64,000 nt of DNA from CAYFPO01 sp964345035 (GTDB lineage: Bacteria; Fidelibacterota; Marinisomatia; SCGC-AAA003-L08; GCA-002704045). This document shows positions 47,884 to 56,960 of this stretch, piece by piece; the stretch's first letter is position 1; every line of letters starts with the position of its first letter. The DNA lies in contig CAYFPO010000002.1 in NCBI GenBank assembly GCA_964345035.1, forward strand, positions 1-64,000, given 5' to 3'. Made by a program: the position numbers and the translations under genes. Below the pieces are notes generated by a model. That model had not been told where the DNA came from. It was given only the letters and a program-made list of their open reading frames with translations, and did not search any database.

Positions 47884-48813
47884 ATGGAATTAAGTATAAT
47901 TGTCCCATTGTTTAACGAAGAAGATGTATTGATTTTATTTTACAATTCATTAATGGAAAGTATGAACAAAATTGATGTTTCTTATGAAATTATTTTTATT
48001 GATGATGGTAGCAGCGATAAAACAAATCAGATTCTACAAAACCTTTCTAATAAAAATTTAAATATAAAATTTATTTCATTCACTCGAAACTTTGGACATC
48101 AAAATGCAATATGGGCAGGGCTTGAATATTCGAGTGGAAATGCAGTGATAATGATGGATGGTGATTTACAGCATCCACCAGAATTAATACATCAATTATA
48201 TGAACATTGGGATAGTGGATATAGAATAGTCCAAACAGTGAGAAATGATGTAAATACGCCAAAGTTTAAAAAATTTTCATCGATTATATTCTATAAGTTC
48301 CTAAATATGATCTCAGAATTACCGATTGATAATTCAACGGCAGACTTCAGGCTAATTGATAGAAAAGTTGTTTCGTGCCTTTTACAATTTAAAGAAAGTG
48401 ATTTGTTTATTAGAGGTCTTATACCCTGGTTAGGTTTTAAAACAAAATTTATACATTTTAATGTTAAAGAAAGACTTGCAGGACAGTCCAAATATACTTT
48501 GGTAAAAATGTTAAAATTTGCAATGACAGGTATAACATCATTTTCTACGTTTCCCTTAAAGATTGCTTCATATAGTGGGATTCTGATTGCGAGTTTGAGT
48601 TTTTTAGTTGGGCTTTATTCAATCTATACCAAATTAGTCTTTAATGAAACGGTACAGGGATGGACCTCTTTAATGGTAGGTGTATTTTTCATAGGAGGGA
48701 TCATATTAGTCTCTTTAGGAATACTTGGTGAGTATATTGGTAAATTATTTCTAGAAGTTAAAAAAAGACCAAAATATTTAATCAATCATACATCTATTGA
48801 AAGTGAAAAATAA
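47884..48813 (+). CDS. GtrB/ArnC-like polyprenyl-phosphate glycosyltransferase (GT2, membrane)
   Basis: A 309-residue GT2 enzyme. LSIIVPLFNEEDVLILFYNSL, IFIDDGSSDKTNQIL, and MDGDLQHPPELI with the D-G-D metal site form the catalytic domain. DFRLIDRKVV and KERLAGQSKYTL are GtrB/DPM family marks. Two C-terminal membrane helices (about 228-250 and 262-285) anchor it. It should charge undecaprenyl phosphate with a single sugar for the GT-C enzyme that follows. Confidence 0.9.
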   Translation: MELSIIVPLFNEEDVLILFYNSLMESMNKIDVSYEIIFIDDGSSDKTNQILQNLSNKNLNIKFISFTRNFGHQNAIWAGLEYSSGNAVIMMDGDLQHPPELIHQLYEHWDSGYRIVQTVRNDVNTPKFKKFSSIIFYKFLNMISELPIDNSTADFRLIDRKVVSCLLQFKESDLFIRGLIPWLGFKTKFIHFNVKERLAGQSKYTLVKMLKFAMTGITSFSTFPLKIASYSGILIASLSFLVGLYSIYTKLVFNETVQGWTSLMVGVFFIGGIILVSLGILGEYIGKLFLEVKKRPKYLINHTSIESEK

Positions 48814-50065
48814 AAATTTCATCATTTTCATTATAGCTTTTTTAATAAGAGTTATAGCAGCAATAGTTTTTATTATCCTTAATCCTGAATGGCCAACAGG
48901 GAGTTCGTCAATTTATCGGTTAGGACTTGCAGAAAGTATTGCTCAAGGTAATGGTTTTTCCTTCAATTCGATTCCTAATATTTATCAAACACCTATATAT
49001 CCTTTTTTTATTTCTGTTTTAATTAATTTCTTTGGGAATACTTGGTGGATTATTGCTGTTGGACAGTCGATTTTAGAAGGTATAACGAGTGTTTGGATAA
49101 GTAAAATTGGTGCTAATGTTGCTAAAAGTGGCTGGTACTCCGGATTTATATATGCATTGTTTCCATTTTCTATTTTGCAATCTAGATCTATAGTTGATAC
49201 TACTTTATTTACCTTTTTATTTATAGGATCTGCTTATTATCTAATTTGTTTTTACAAACATTCAGATTTAAAATACTTAATAATTGGATCTATACTAGTT
49301 AGTATTGGTTTTTTAAACAGACCTTCAATATTACCTATTTTAGTTAGTTTTTTACTGATCTATTTTATAAATAGGGAAATTACAGTAAAAAATAAAATGA
49401 AGATATTGATGATCTCTACAATTTTATTTATTTCATTTCCTGGAATTTGGTCTTATAGAAATTATAAATTAATTAATGAGTTTCCTGTGATATCAGTCGC
49501 AGGAGATCACTTTCTATGGTTTAGTCATAATAATCATACTCAAAAAATTATGTTGAGAAAAGAATCCCCCGATTTGATTGGGGTTGATGAGAGATATCAA
49601 ATGAATCCAAACATTAAAGTTTCATCATTTTTTAAAATTTCACCTATTGAACAATTTGAATTAGGTGAATTATGTAAACAACAATATTTAACATGGATCA
49701 GTTTAAACAAGATACAATTCATTAAAAATATAATAAATAAATTGATCTCATTTGTCAGCTGGAATTATACACTGCAAAGTGTAGATAATAAATTCCAAAA
49801 GTTAAGAATAATGGTATATAAAATTTGGAGTATCCCAATTACTATTTTGGGATGGATTGGAATCAGCTTATTATTGTATAGAAGATCAACTTTTGGAAAA
49901 TATATTTTCCTTATTGTTTCTGGATTTATTTTGATACATTCTATCTCTCAATTTGGAAGTAGACATAAAGTACCTATGGATGCGTTATTTATTTCGTTGA
50001 TACCATTTACACTGGAGTGGATATATTCTAAATTAAATTTAATTAAAGAACGATTTGCTTCCTAA
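48797..50065 (+). CDS. GT-C (ArnT/GT39-like) membrane glycosyltransferase
   Basis: A 422-residue membrane protein with about nine to ten helices. The first periplasmic loop has the pattern PTGSSSIYRLGLAESIAQGN, and QTPIYPFFISVL follows, as in GT39/ArnT-like enzymes that use a polyprenyl-phosphate sugar. GFLNRPSILPILVSF is another family block. It overlaps the GtrB-like gene by 17 bases, so the two are a unit that adds a sugar outside the membrane. Start is TTG 48797 or GTG 48803. Confidence 0.82.
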   Translation: MKVKNKNFIIFIIAFLIRVIAAIVFIILNPEWPTGSSSIYRLGLAESIAQGNGFSFNSIPNIYQTPIYPFFISVLINFFGNTWWIIAVGQSILEGITSVWISKIGANVAKSGWYSGFIYALFPFSILQSRSIVDTTLFTFLFIGSAYYLICFYKHSDLKYLIIGSILVSIGFLNRPSILPILVSFLLIYFINREITVKNKMKILMISTILFISFPGIWSYRNYKLINEFPVISVAGDHFLWFSHNNHTQKIMLRKESPDLIGVDERYQMNPNIKVSSFFKISPIEQFELGELCKQQYLTWISLNKIQFIKNIINKLISFVSWNYTLQSVDNKFQKLRIMVYKIWSIPITILGWIGISLLLYRRSTFGKYIFLIVSGFILIHSISQFGSRHKVPMDALFISLIPFTLEWIYSKLNLIKERFAS

Positions 50066-51155
50066 AATCATTTTCCTAGGACCTCTCCCACCACCCTATA
50101 TGGGACCATCAGTTGCCACAAAGATTATTATAGAATCAAAATTGAAAAGTAACTTTCAATTGATCCATCTTGATACTTCTGACCACAGAAGTCTAAAAAC
50201 ATTAAATGTGATTGATATTCAGAATATTTATTTAGCAGTTAAACATTATATTCTACTCATTCTGTATATTATCAAGTATAATCCAAAAATTGTCTATATT
50301 CCAATTAGCCAGACAACAATTGGCTATTTAAGAGATTCAATATTTATTTTAATATCAAAACTTTTTAATAGAAAAGTAGTGTGCCATTTAAGAGGAGGAA
50401 ATTTTAGAAATTGGCTATCGAAATCGAATTGGTTCATAAATAAATTCGTTAAGGCGGTACATTCATTGGTTGATGGCCAAATAGTCCTTGGTGATTGCTT
50501 GATAAAACTTTTTTCGGATATAATAGAGACAGACAAGATTTATGTTATCCCTAATGGTAGAGATTTTATAAATATTTTTAATGATTATAGGATTCATAAT
50601 AAGAAAATAGTTAATTTATTATTTTTATCAAATTTCATACCGTCCAAAGGAATTTTAGATGTAATTTATTCATTACAGTATATAAAGGAATTAAATGTTG
50701 AATTTAACTGTACACTGGCTGGTAGTTGGAGAGATAATGAGACTAAAAAAATAGTTGAAAATTTCATTCAACAAAACAAACAATTTCGGATATCAGTAAT
50801 AGATTCACCAATAGGTGGGGAAAAATATACAATTTTAACAAATGCAGATATTTTTTTAATGCCAACATATTATGAATCTGAAGGTCATCCCTGGGTTATT
50901 GTGGAAGCTATGGCAGCAGGATTACCAATAATTTCAACCGATCAAGGTGCAATAACTGAATCTGTTATTGATGGAATAAATGGATTTATTGTTGAGAAAA
51001 GGAATCCCAAACAAATTGCTGAGAAAATTGAATTATTAATGAACAATAAACAATTAAGAATCTCAATGGGAAATGAGAGTAGAAAAATTTATGTTAAAAA
51101 TTTTACTGAAGAAAAATTAGTAGAAAATTTTACTAATTGTTTTAATTCAATTTAA
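50055..51155 (+). CDS. Glycosyltransferase family 4
   Basis: A 366-residue GT-B transferase. IIFLGPLPPPYMGPSVATKI opens it, NLLFLSNFIPSKGILDVI is the donor loop, and YYESEGHPWVIVEAMAAGLPI is the E-x7-E site. It is the last gene of the AT-rich island; the next gene, ten bases on, has flank-like composition. Start is TTG 50055 inside the previous gene. Confidence 0.9.
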   Translation: MLPKIIFLGPLPPPYMGPSVATKIIIESKLKSNFQLIHLDTSDHRSLKTLNVIDIQNIYLAVKHYILLILYIIKYNPKIVYIPISQTTIGYLRDSIFILISKLFNRKVVCHLRGGNFRNWLSKSNWFINKFVKAVHSLVDGQIVLGDCLIKLFSDIIETDKIYVIPNGRDFINIFNDYRIHNKKIVNLLFLSNFIPSKGILDVIYSLQYIKELNVEFNCTLAGSWRDNETKKIVENFIQQNKQFRISVIDSPIGGEKYTILTNADIFLMPTYYESEGHPWVIVEAMAAGLPIISTDQGAITESVIDGINGFIVEKRNPKQIAEKIELLMNNKQLRISMGNESRKIYVKNFTEEKLVENFTNCFNSI

Positions 51156-51164
51156 ATAAAATTA

Positions 51165-53333
51165 ATGAAGCAACTCCTTCAAAACACAAAATCCGGTACA
51201 ATTGAAATTCAGGAATTACCACCTCCACGATGCCATCCTGGAGGCATACTTGTAAAAAGTTATTATAGTGTTATCAGTGCAGGTACTGAAAGTCAATCGG
51301 TGTCAACAGCAAAGGCATCACTGGTTGGAAAAGCGAATTCCCGTCCGGATCTGGTGCAGAAAGTTGTACAATCAGTTCAATCAAATGGACTTAAAAATAC
51401 TTACGATATGGTGAAGAACAGGCTGAATTCCCAAATGGAATTGGGATATTCGTGTTCCGGGCAAGTCGTTGAAGTAGGGAGTGACGTTTCTGAATTCCAA
51501 CTACATGATTCTGTAGCATGTGCTGGCGGTGGATTTGCTTCTCATTCAGAATTCAACTATATTCCAAACAATCTTGCAATCAAAATTCCGGAGAATGTAA
51601 GCTATAAAAATTCGGCATATACAACACTTGGATCCATTGCTTTGCAGGGGATTCGCCAATCCGGTGCTACTGTAGGAGATACTGTTGCTGTTATTGGTTT
51701 GGGATTAATCGGAATGTTAACGGTGCAAATTCTGAAAGCAGGGGGCTGCCGGGTTATAGGATTAGATATTGCAGAATTTCCAATTGAAAAAGCAACAGGA
51801 GATGATATTTGGTCACTGGATATGGGATTAAATTCAAATGATCCAACAAACATTGATGCTGTAAAATCTTTCACCAATGGATATGGCGTAGATCAGGTGA
51901 TAATTACAGCAGGTTCAAAATCCAATGATCCCATAATTATTAGTGGAGAAATCCTTCGTGACAGAGGTACCTTGGTGGTAGTAGGCGCAGTACCTGTGGA
52001 TGTCCCCCGGTCTCCATTTTATGAAAAGGAGATTGAGATAAAATTTTCAAGATCCTATGGACCAGGGAGGTATGACAGGACGTATGAAGAAAAGGGCATT
52101 GATTACCCCATCGGATATGTCCGTTGGACTGAGAGACGAAATATGGATGCATTCCTCCGGTTAATTTCTGATGGCAGAATTAATCCGTCTGCAATTACCA
52201 CTCATATATTTTCCCTGCAGGATGCTCCCAAAGCCTATGATATGATATTAAAACACAGTGAGCCCTATCTGGGAATTTTGATCAAATATGATAACACTGA
52301 TAATTCAATGAAAACCACTTTTCAAAATACAGTCAGTATTTCTCCAACAGATAGACCGATCAGTATTGGATTTATTGGTTTGGGCAAATTTGCTCAATCT
52401 TTCTTATTATCTCATCTGAAAAATAAAACATCAGTAATACTACATACAGTTTCCAATAGCACAGGTACCAGTTCAAATACAATGATGCAGAGATTTGGAT
52501 TTACCCAATGCACCACTGATTCTGACACAATTTTCAACAGTGAAGAAATTAATACGGTATTTATCACTTCCAGACATGATACACACGCAGAATATTTAAT
52601 AAAGGCAATTCAACATAATAAGCATGTTTTTATTGAAAAACCGATTGTAATTAATAGAGATGAACTTAAAGACATTAAATCTTCAATCCTCAATCTTCAA
52701 TCTTCAATTCTAATGGTTGGATATAACAGACGGTTTGCTCCGGTGACAACAAAATTAGTTGAAAAATTAAAATCACATAATAGGTCAATTTCTATTAATT
52801 ACCGAATTAATGCCGGCAAAATTCCAATAGATCACTGGATTCAGGATAAGGAATCCGGTGGTGGGCGCATTGTTGGCGAAGTATGTCATTTTGTAGATTA
52901 TGCTATTTATTTAACAGGATCAGAAGTAATCAATGTGTTTGCATCCTCGATTTCAAATTCTGATGTGAGTATTCCCAATGAAGATTCCGTGCATATTCAA
53001 TTAATGTTTAAAAATGGATCAATAGCAACCATCCAGTATTTATGTGATGGTTCCAGAAAAGTAGAAAAAGAATGGATTGAAGTGACCGGTGATGGGAAAA
53101 TGTATCAGGTGAATGATTTCAAAAAAGGTATACAATATTCCGGATCTAAAAAAGAAACATTTTACACAGGGAAACAGAATAAGGGATATAAAAATGAAAT
53201 TGATTCCTTTATCAATGCAATTCTTTCCACACATGAGCATCCCATCAATATTAATGAAATAATACATGGCATGGATGTATCATTTGCAATTCTTGAATCT
53301 CTCAGAAAGCAAAAAGTAATCCAAATTAATTAA
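51165..53333 (+). CDS. Bi-domain oxidoreductase (zinc-type dehydrogenase + Gfo/Idh/MocA)
   Basis: A 722-residue fusion. Residues about 1-375 are a medium-chain dehydrogenase (SVISAGTESQSV, GYSCSGQVVEVGSDV, AVIGLGLIGMLTVQILKAGG). Residues about 395-722 are a Gfo/Idh/MocA oxidoreductase (IGFIGLGKFAQSF, KHVFIEKPIVIN, GGGRIVGEVCHFVDYAIYL). Both halves keep their nucleotide motifs. The fusion recurs in bacterial polysaccharide loci beside a toroid protein like the next gene. Its reaction is not established to my knowledge. CCGG becomes common again from this gene onward. Confidence 0.9.
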   Translation: MKQLLQNTKSGTIEIQELPPPRCHPGGILVKSYYSVISAGTESQSVSTAKASLVGKANSRPDLVQKVVQSVQSNGLKNTYDMVKNRLNSQMELGYSCSGQVVEVGSDVSEFQLHDSVACAGGGFASHSEFNYIPNNLAIKIPENVSYKNSAYTTLGSIALQGIRQSGATVGDTVAVIGLGLIGMLTVQILKAGGCRVIGLDIAEFPIEKATGDDIWSLDMGLNSNDPTNIDAVKSFTNGYGVDQVIITAGSKSNDPIIISGEILRDRGTLVVVGAVPVDVPRSPFYEKEIEIKFSRSYGPGRYDRTYEEKGIDYPIGYVRWTERRNMDAFLRLISDGRINPSAITTHIFSLQDAPKAYDMILKHSEPYLGILIKYDNTDNSMKTTFQNTVSISPTDRPISIGFIGLGKFAQSFLLSHLKNKTSVILHTVSNSTGTSSNTMMQRFGFTQCTTDSDTIFNSEEINTVFITSRHDTHAEYLIKAIQHNKHVFIEKPIVINRDELKDIKSSILNLQSSILMVGYNRRFAPVTTKLVEKLKSHNRSISINYRINAGKIPIDHWIQDKESGGGRIVGEVCHFVDYAIYLTGSEVINVFASSISNSDVSIPNEDSVHIQLMFKNGSIATIQYLCDGSRKVEKEWIEVTGDGKMYQVNDFKKGIQYSGSKKETFYTGKQNKGYKNEIDSFINAILSTHEHPININEIIHGMDVSFAILESLRKQKVIQIN

Positions 53334-53353
53334 CTTAATATTTTTCCCATCAA

Positions 53354-54502
53354 TTGAATCCCTCCAATTCCATAACCGATATTGTTCTATGCCTTGAAAA
53401 TTGGGTATCTAAAAACAATTACTCGGGATACGATCCCTATGACGGATTACGGTCTCAAATATTACAATGGCTGCCATTACCCGGAAAATATTCAAAAATA
53501 GCATGGATTCAATTTTTTAAATTATGCCCGGTTAATCTGAGACCCTTATTTTTTATTTCTAAAGGGAGAAACCCAAAAGGGATGGGTTTATTTTTATCGT
53601 CATACGTAAAATTGTTTAAAGCAACTGAGGAAGATGTCTGGAAACAAAAAGCTATTGAAGTAGCAGAATGGTTAAAAGAGAATTCATCAATTGATTTCAG
53701 TAACTATTGCTGGGGTTATAATTTTGATTGGCAGAGCCGTTCATTCTTTATTCCAAAGGGTACACCTACTGTTGTAAACACATCTTTCATTGGACATGCT
53801 TATTTGGATTTATTCGAAATTACCCAAGAAAAGAAATGGCTGGATATAGCCGGGTCATCCTGTGATTTTATAATTGAAGATTTGAACCGGTATGAAACTG
53901 AAAAACATTTATGTTTTTCTTATACACCCATAGACCAAACCAGAGTTCATAATGCCAGTATTTTGGGTGCAGGATTACTCGCGCGATATTCTAATTTAAT
54001 TCAGGAAAATAATTTTGATTTGGAAATTCAAAAGGCATCCAAATACCTTTTGGACCATCAATTAGAGTCCGGTGCATGGGTATATGCTGAAACAGAATAT
54101 CAGAAATGGATTGATTCATTCCACACAGGTTTTAACCTGATGTCTCTTAGATATATTCAAAGATTATTTCCGGAAGATGACAGTATAACCGGATCCATTC
54201 AAAAAGGGGAACTATTTTATGAATCCAAATTTTTCTTGAAAGACGGAACTCCAAAATACTATCATAATAAGATCTACCCAATTGATATCCATTCCGCTGC
54301 AATGGGAATAAAATATTTCTCACAATATAATCTACAGCTTGCTGCCAACATTACCAATTGGATGATAAATAATATGTTGGATACAGATGGATATTTTTAC
54401 TTTAGAAAAGGGAAATATTTTATCAATAAAATTCCTTATGTACGTTGGTCTCAGGCATGGGCATTCTATGGTTTTACGGAGTTACTGATTTGCAGGAACT
54501 AA
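53354..54502 (+). CDS. Alpha/alpha-toroid protein of polysaccharide locus, unknown function
   Basis: A 382-residue protein with helical-hairpin repeats (GLFLSSYVKLFKATEEDVWK, YLDLFEITQEKKWLDIAG, NASILGAGLLARYSNLI) like glycoside hydrolase and epimerase toroids. It has no signal peptide and follows the bi-domain oxidoreductase, a recurring neighbour. The segment NYCWGYNFDWQSRSFFIP may line a substrate cleft. Some relatives carry misleading names in databases. Start is TTG 53354 without a clear ribosome site, so the start is uncertain. Confidence 0.72.
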   Translation: MNPSNSITDIVLCLENWVSKNNYSGYDPYDGLRSQILQWLPLPGKYSKIAWIQFFKLCPVNLRPLFFISKGRNPKGMGLFLSSYVKLFKATEEDVWKQKAIEVAEWLKENSSIDFSNYCWGYNFDWQSRSFFIPKGTPTVVNTSFIGHAYLDLFEITQEKKWLDIAGSSCDFIIEDLNRYETEKHLCFSYTPIDQTRVHNASILGAGLLARYSNLIQENNFDLEIQKASKYLLDHQLESGAWVYAETEYQKWIDSFHTGFNLMSLRYIQRLFPEDDSITGSIQKGELFYESKFFLKDGTPKYYHNKIYPIDIHSAAMGIKYFSQYNLQLAANITNWMINNMLDTDGYFYFRKGKYFINKIPYVRWSQAWAFYGFTELLICRN

Positions 54503-55245
54503 AATTACTGGGTTCAAAAATTCATATCTGTACCAGACAGGAATTGATTCAAAAAGCAGAATCGGCTTTAAATCAGAGAGATAAATCCTATCATTTTTTT
54601 TCATTGAATCCTATTAAAGTAATCCAATCACAAAAAAATAAATCACTCAGGAAATTTATAGATGACGCAGATGTAGTATATGCAGATGCAGTTGGAATTT
54701 GCGTAGGGGTTAAACTCATTCACAATATAAAACAGGATAGAATTCCTGGCTATGAATTCCATTTTGATGTATTAAAAATTTGCGAGAATTCACAGTTAAA
54801 GGTGTATATTATCGGGAGTAGACAACGAGTCCTCGAGAAAGCAATAAAGATGTATAGAATTAAATATCCAAATTTAAACTTAGTAGGATATCAAAATGGA
54901 TATTTTGATGATGAGAAATTTATTAGTAAAATACATCCTGAAATACAGGCAAAATCACCGCATTTGGTGTTGGTTGCTATGGGAGCCGGTTTACAGGAAA
55001 AGTGGATAGAAAAGATTCGAGGTGAAATACAAGTACCACTGTTAATGGGGGTAGGTGGCAGTATGGATGCTTTTACCGGTGTTTCACCAAGAGCACCAAT
55101 TTGGTTGTGTAAATTGGGACTTGAATGGTTTTACAGGTTAGTTATGCAGCCAAAAAGAATTAATGCAATGAGACCATTGCCGGTATTCTTTTATCAGATA
55201 TTGAAAGAATATATTACATTAAAATTATTCAGGAGATTACATTGA
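54490..55245 (+). CDS. WecG/TagA/CpsF family glycosyltransferase
   Basis: A 251-residue GT26 enzyme from TTG 54490, with GGAG eight bases upstream, overlapping the toroid gene by 13 bases. ADVVYADAVGICVGVKLI, IIGSRQRVLEKA, LVLVAMGAGLQEKWI and GVGGSMDAFTGVSPRAPIW are the family blocks. Members add ManNAc or ManNAcA to the lipid-linked GlcNAc. WecB at 15301 and the WecA-like gene at 56944 supply its donor and acceptor. Confidence 0.92.
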   Translation: MQELKLLGSKIHICTRQELIQKAESALNQRDKSYHFFSLNPIKVIQSQKNKSLRKFIDDADVVYADAVGICVGVKLIHNIKQDRIPGYEFHFDVLKICENSQLKVYIIGSRQRVLEKAIKMYRIKYPNLNLVGYQNGYFDDEKFISKIHPEIQAKSPHLVLVAMGAGLQEKWIEKIRGEIQVPLLMGVGGSMDAFTGVSPRAPIWLCKLGLEWFYRLVMQPKRINAMRPLPVFFYQILKEYITLKLFRRLH

Positions 55246-56960
55246 TCACACTTGGGATACATGATGGACACACTGCTACTTCGGCAATTGCAAAAGACGG
55301 GAAAATACTCGCGTGCATTTCTGAAGAAAGAATTATCCGCGAAAAAGAATGGGGAGGTTTTCCTGTTGAATCTATTAAAAGGTGTCTTGAAATTACAAAC
55401 ATTAAACCGGGTGATATAGAAGGTGTTGGCATGGTCGGGCTTGGAGAGCCAACAATTCATAATTCTTATGGAACCCCAAATATTTATAAAAAGATATTTT
55501 ATTTTGCCACATACATATTACCAAATTCATTTCTTAGGTCTGATATCTGGGTAAAACCAGCCCAATGGATCATGCACAAATCCAGAAAGAAAGATAAGCA
55601 TAAAACCATCCTGAAAACTCTTGGTATAAATGCACCGATTAAATATTATGAACACCATTTTCTCCATGCAGCAACTGCACATCTTCAATGTCCCTGGGGG
55701 AAGGAAGAAAATTTGGTAATCACTAATGACGGGTCGGGTGATGCAGTTGCTGCTACTGTTAATATTGGCCGGGGAAATAAATTAAAACGTTTAAAAACAA
55801 TCAGTAATTATAACTCCATGGGTGAATTTTATACCCGAATAACACAATTTCTAGGGATGAAACCAATGTCCCACGAATACAAAGTGATGGGTATGGCACC
55901 CTATGCAAAGGAGGAGTACGGTAGTAAATCCTACTCAATCATAAAAAATTGGTTTAAGGTATCGAAGAATAATCCACTGAGTTTTGAAAATTCCAGTGGA
56001 TTCTGGCGATGGAGGTATCTAAACGGTTTTAATACCCTATTCAGGACCAAACACAGATTTGATAATATATCCTGGGCTGCACAAAATCTTATTGAAGTAG
56101 TACAGACACAGTGGATCAAAAATATCATTAGAGAAACCGGTATTAAAAATGTTGTGCTTTCGGGAGGTGTATTCCTGAATGTAAAAGCCAATCATAAATT
56201 TCTCGAAATGGATGAGATCGATAATTTATTTATTTTTCCAAGCGGTGGGGATGAATCTCTGCCAATGGGTGCTGCCTTACAATTGCAGGTCGAGAATGGA
56301 CAAACCCATACTGAACCGCTGGGTGCTATCTATTTTGGAGATGAATTTACCGATGATCAAATTGAAATCACATTATCTAATTGCAATGGACAGATCAAAT
56401 ATACAAAACATGATGATATTCATTCGTATGTTGGTAAAAAGTTAAATGATGGGGATATTATTTCACGTTTTTATGGTAGAATGGAGTGGGGCGCACGGGC
56501 ATTAGGAAATAGAAGCATTATTGCAGACGGCAGAAAACCCAATGTCATAAAACGGATAAATGAAGCAATAAAAAACAGAGACTTCTGGATGCCGTTTGCA
56601 CCTTCTGTCCTTTTTGAAAGAATAAATGAATATTTTGAAAACCCAAAAGACTTTTTTGGTCCTTATATGGTAATGGCATTTCCATCTAGACAAATTGCTA
56701 AGGAACATATAAAAGGAGCACTACACCCATACGATTTAACCGGCAGACCGCAAATGGTGAAGGAAGAGTGGAATCCTGAATATTATAAGGTTTTAAAGTC
56801 ATTTGAAATTGAATCGGGAGGTGTAGGTGGTGTATTAAATACATCATTTAATATTCATGGAGAAGCCATTGTGAGGACACCTGAAGACGCGGTGGAGACA
56901 TTTTTAAATTCAGGATTAGATGCGTTAGCAATCGGATCTTTTTATGTTACTAAACCATAA
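55242..56960 (+). CDS. Carbamoyltransferase (NodU/CmcH family)
   Basis: A 572-residue enzyme that transfers carbamoyl from carbamoyl phosphate to a hydroxyl. LGIHDGHTATSAIAKDGKIL and AAISEERI-like CISEERI open it, EHHFLHAATAH holds metal-binding His residues, and VVLSGGVFLNVKANHKF and GRMEWGARALGNRSI are family marks. The likely target is a sugar of the repeat unit. TTG 55242 overlaps the upstream stop (TTGA), with AGGAG seven bases upstream. Confidence 0.93.
   Translation: MITLGIHDGHTATSAIAKDGKILACISEERIIREKEWGGFPVESIKRCLEITNIKPGDIEGVGMVGLGEPTIHNSYGTPNIYKKIFYFATYILPNSFLRSDIWVKPAQWIMHKSRKKDKHKTILKTLGINAPIKYYEHHFLHAATAHLQCPWGKEENLVITNDGSGDAVAATVNIGRGNKLKRLKTISNYNSMGEFYTRITQFLGMKPMSHEYKVMGMAPYAKEEYGSKSYSIIKNWFKVSKNNPLSFENSSGFWRWRYLNGFNTLFRTKHRFDNISWAAQNLIEVVQTQWIKNIIRETGIKNVVLSGGVFLNVKANHKFLEMDEIDNLFIFPSGGDESLPMGAALQLQVENGQTHTEPLGAIYFGDEFTDDQIEITLSNCNGQIKYTKHDDIHSYVGKKLNDGDIISRFYGRMEWGARALGNRSIIADGRKPNVIKRINEAIKNRDFWMPFAPSVLFERINEYFENPKDFFGPYMVMAFPSRQIAKEHIKGALHPYDLTGRPQMVKEEWNPEYYKVLKSFEIESGGVGGVLNTSFNIHGEAIVRTPEDAVETFLNSGLDALAIGSFYVTKP

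Larger units (their letters stand above)
23258..51155. other. Variable polysaccharide island with distinct base composition
   Basis: All genes from 23258 to 51155 are plus-strand, tightly packed and visibly more AT-rich than both flanks. The tetranucleotide CCGG occurs only twice by my reading (at 35220 and 49140) over about 27.9 kb. It is frequent outside: six in gcvT (1.1 kb) and about a dozen in the gene at 51165 (2.2 kb). The change falls at gene borders on both sides. This is what an exchangeable serotype-determining block between conserved flanks would look like. Confidence 0.75.
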
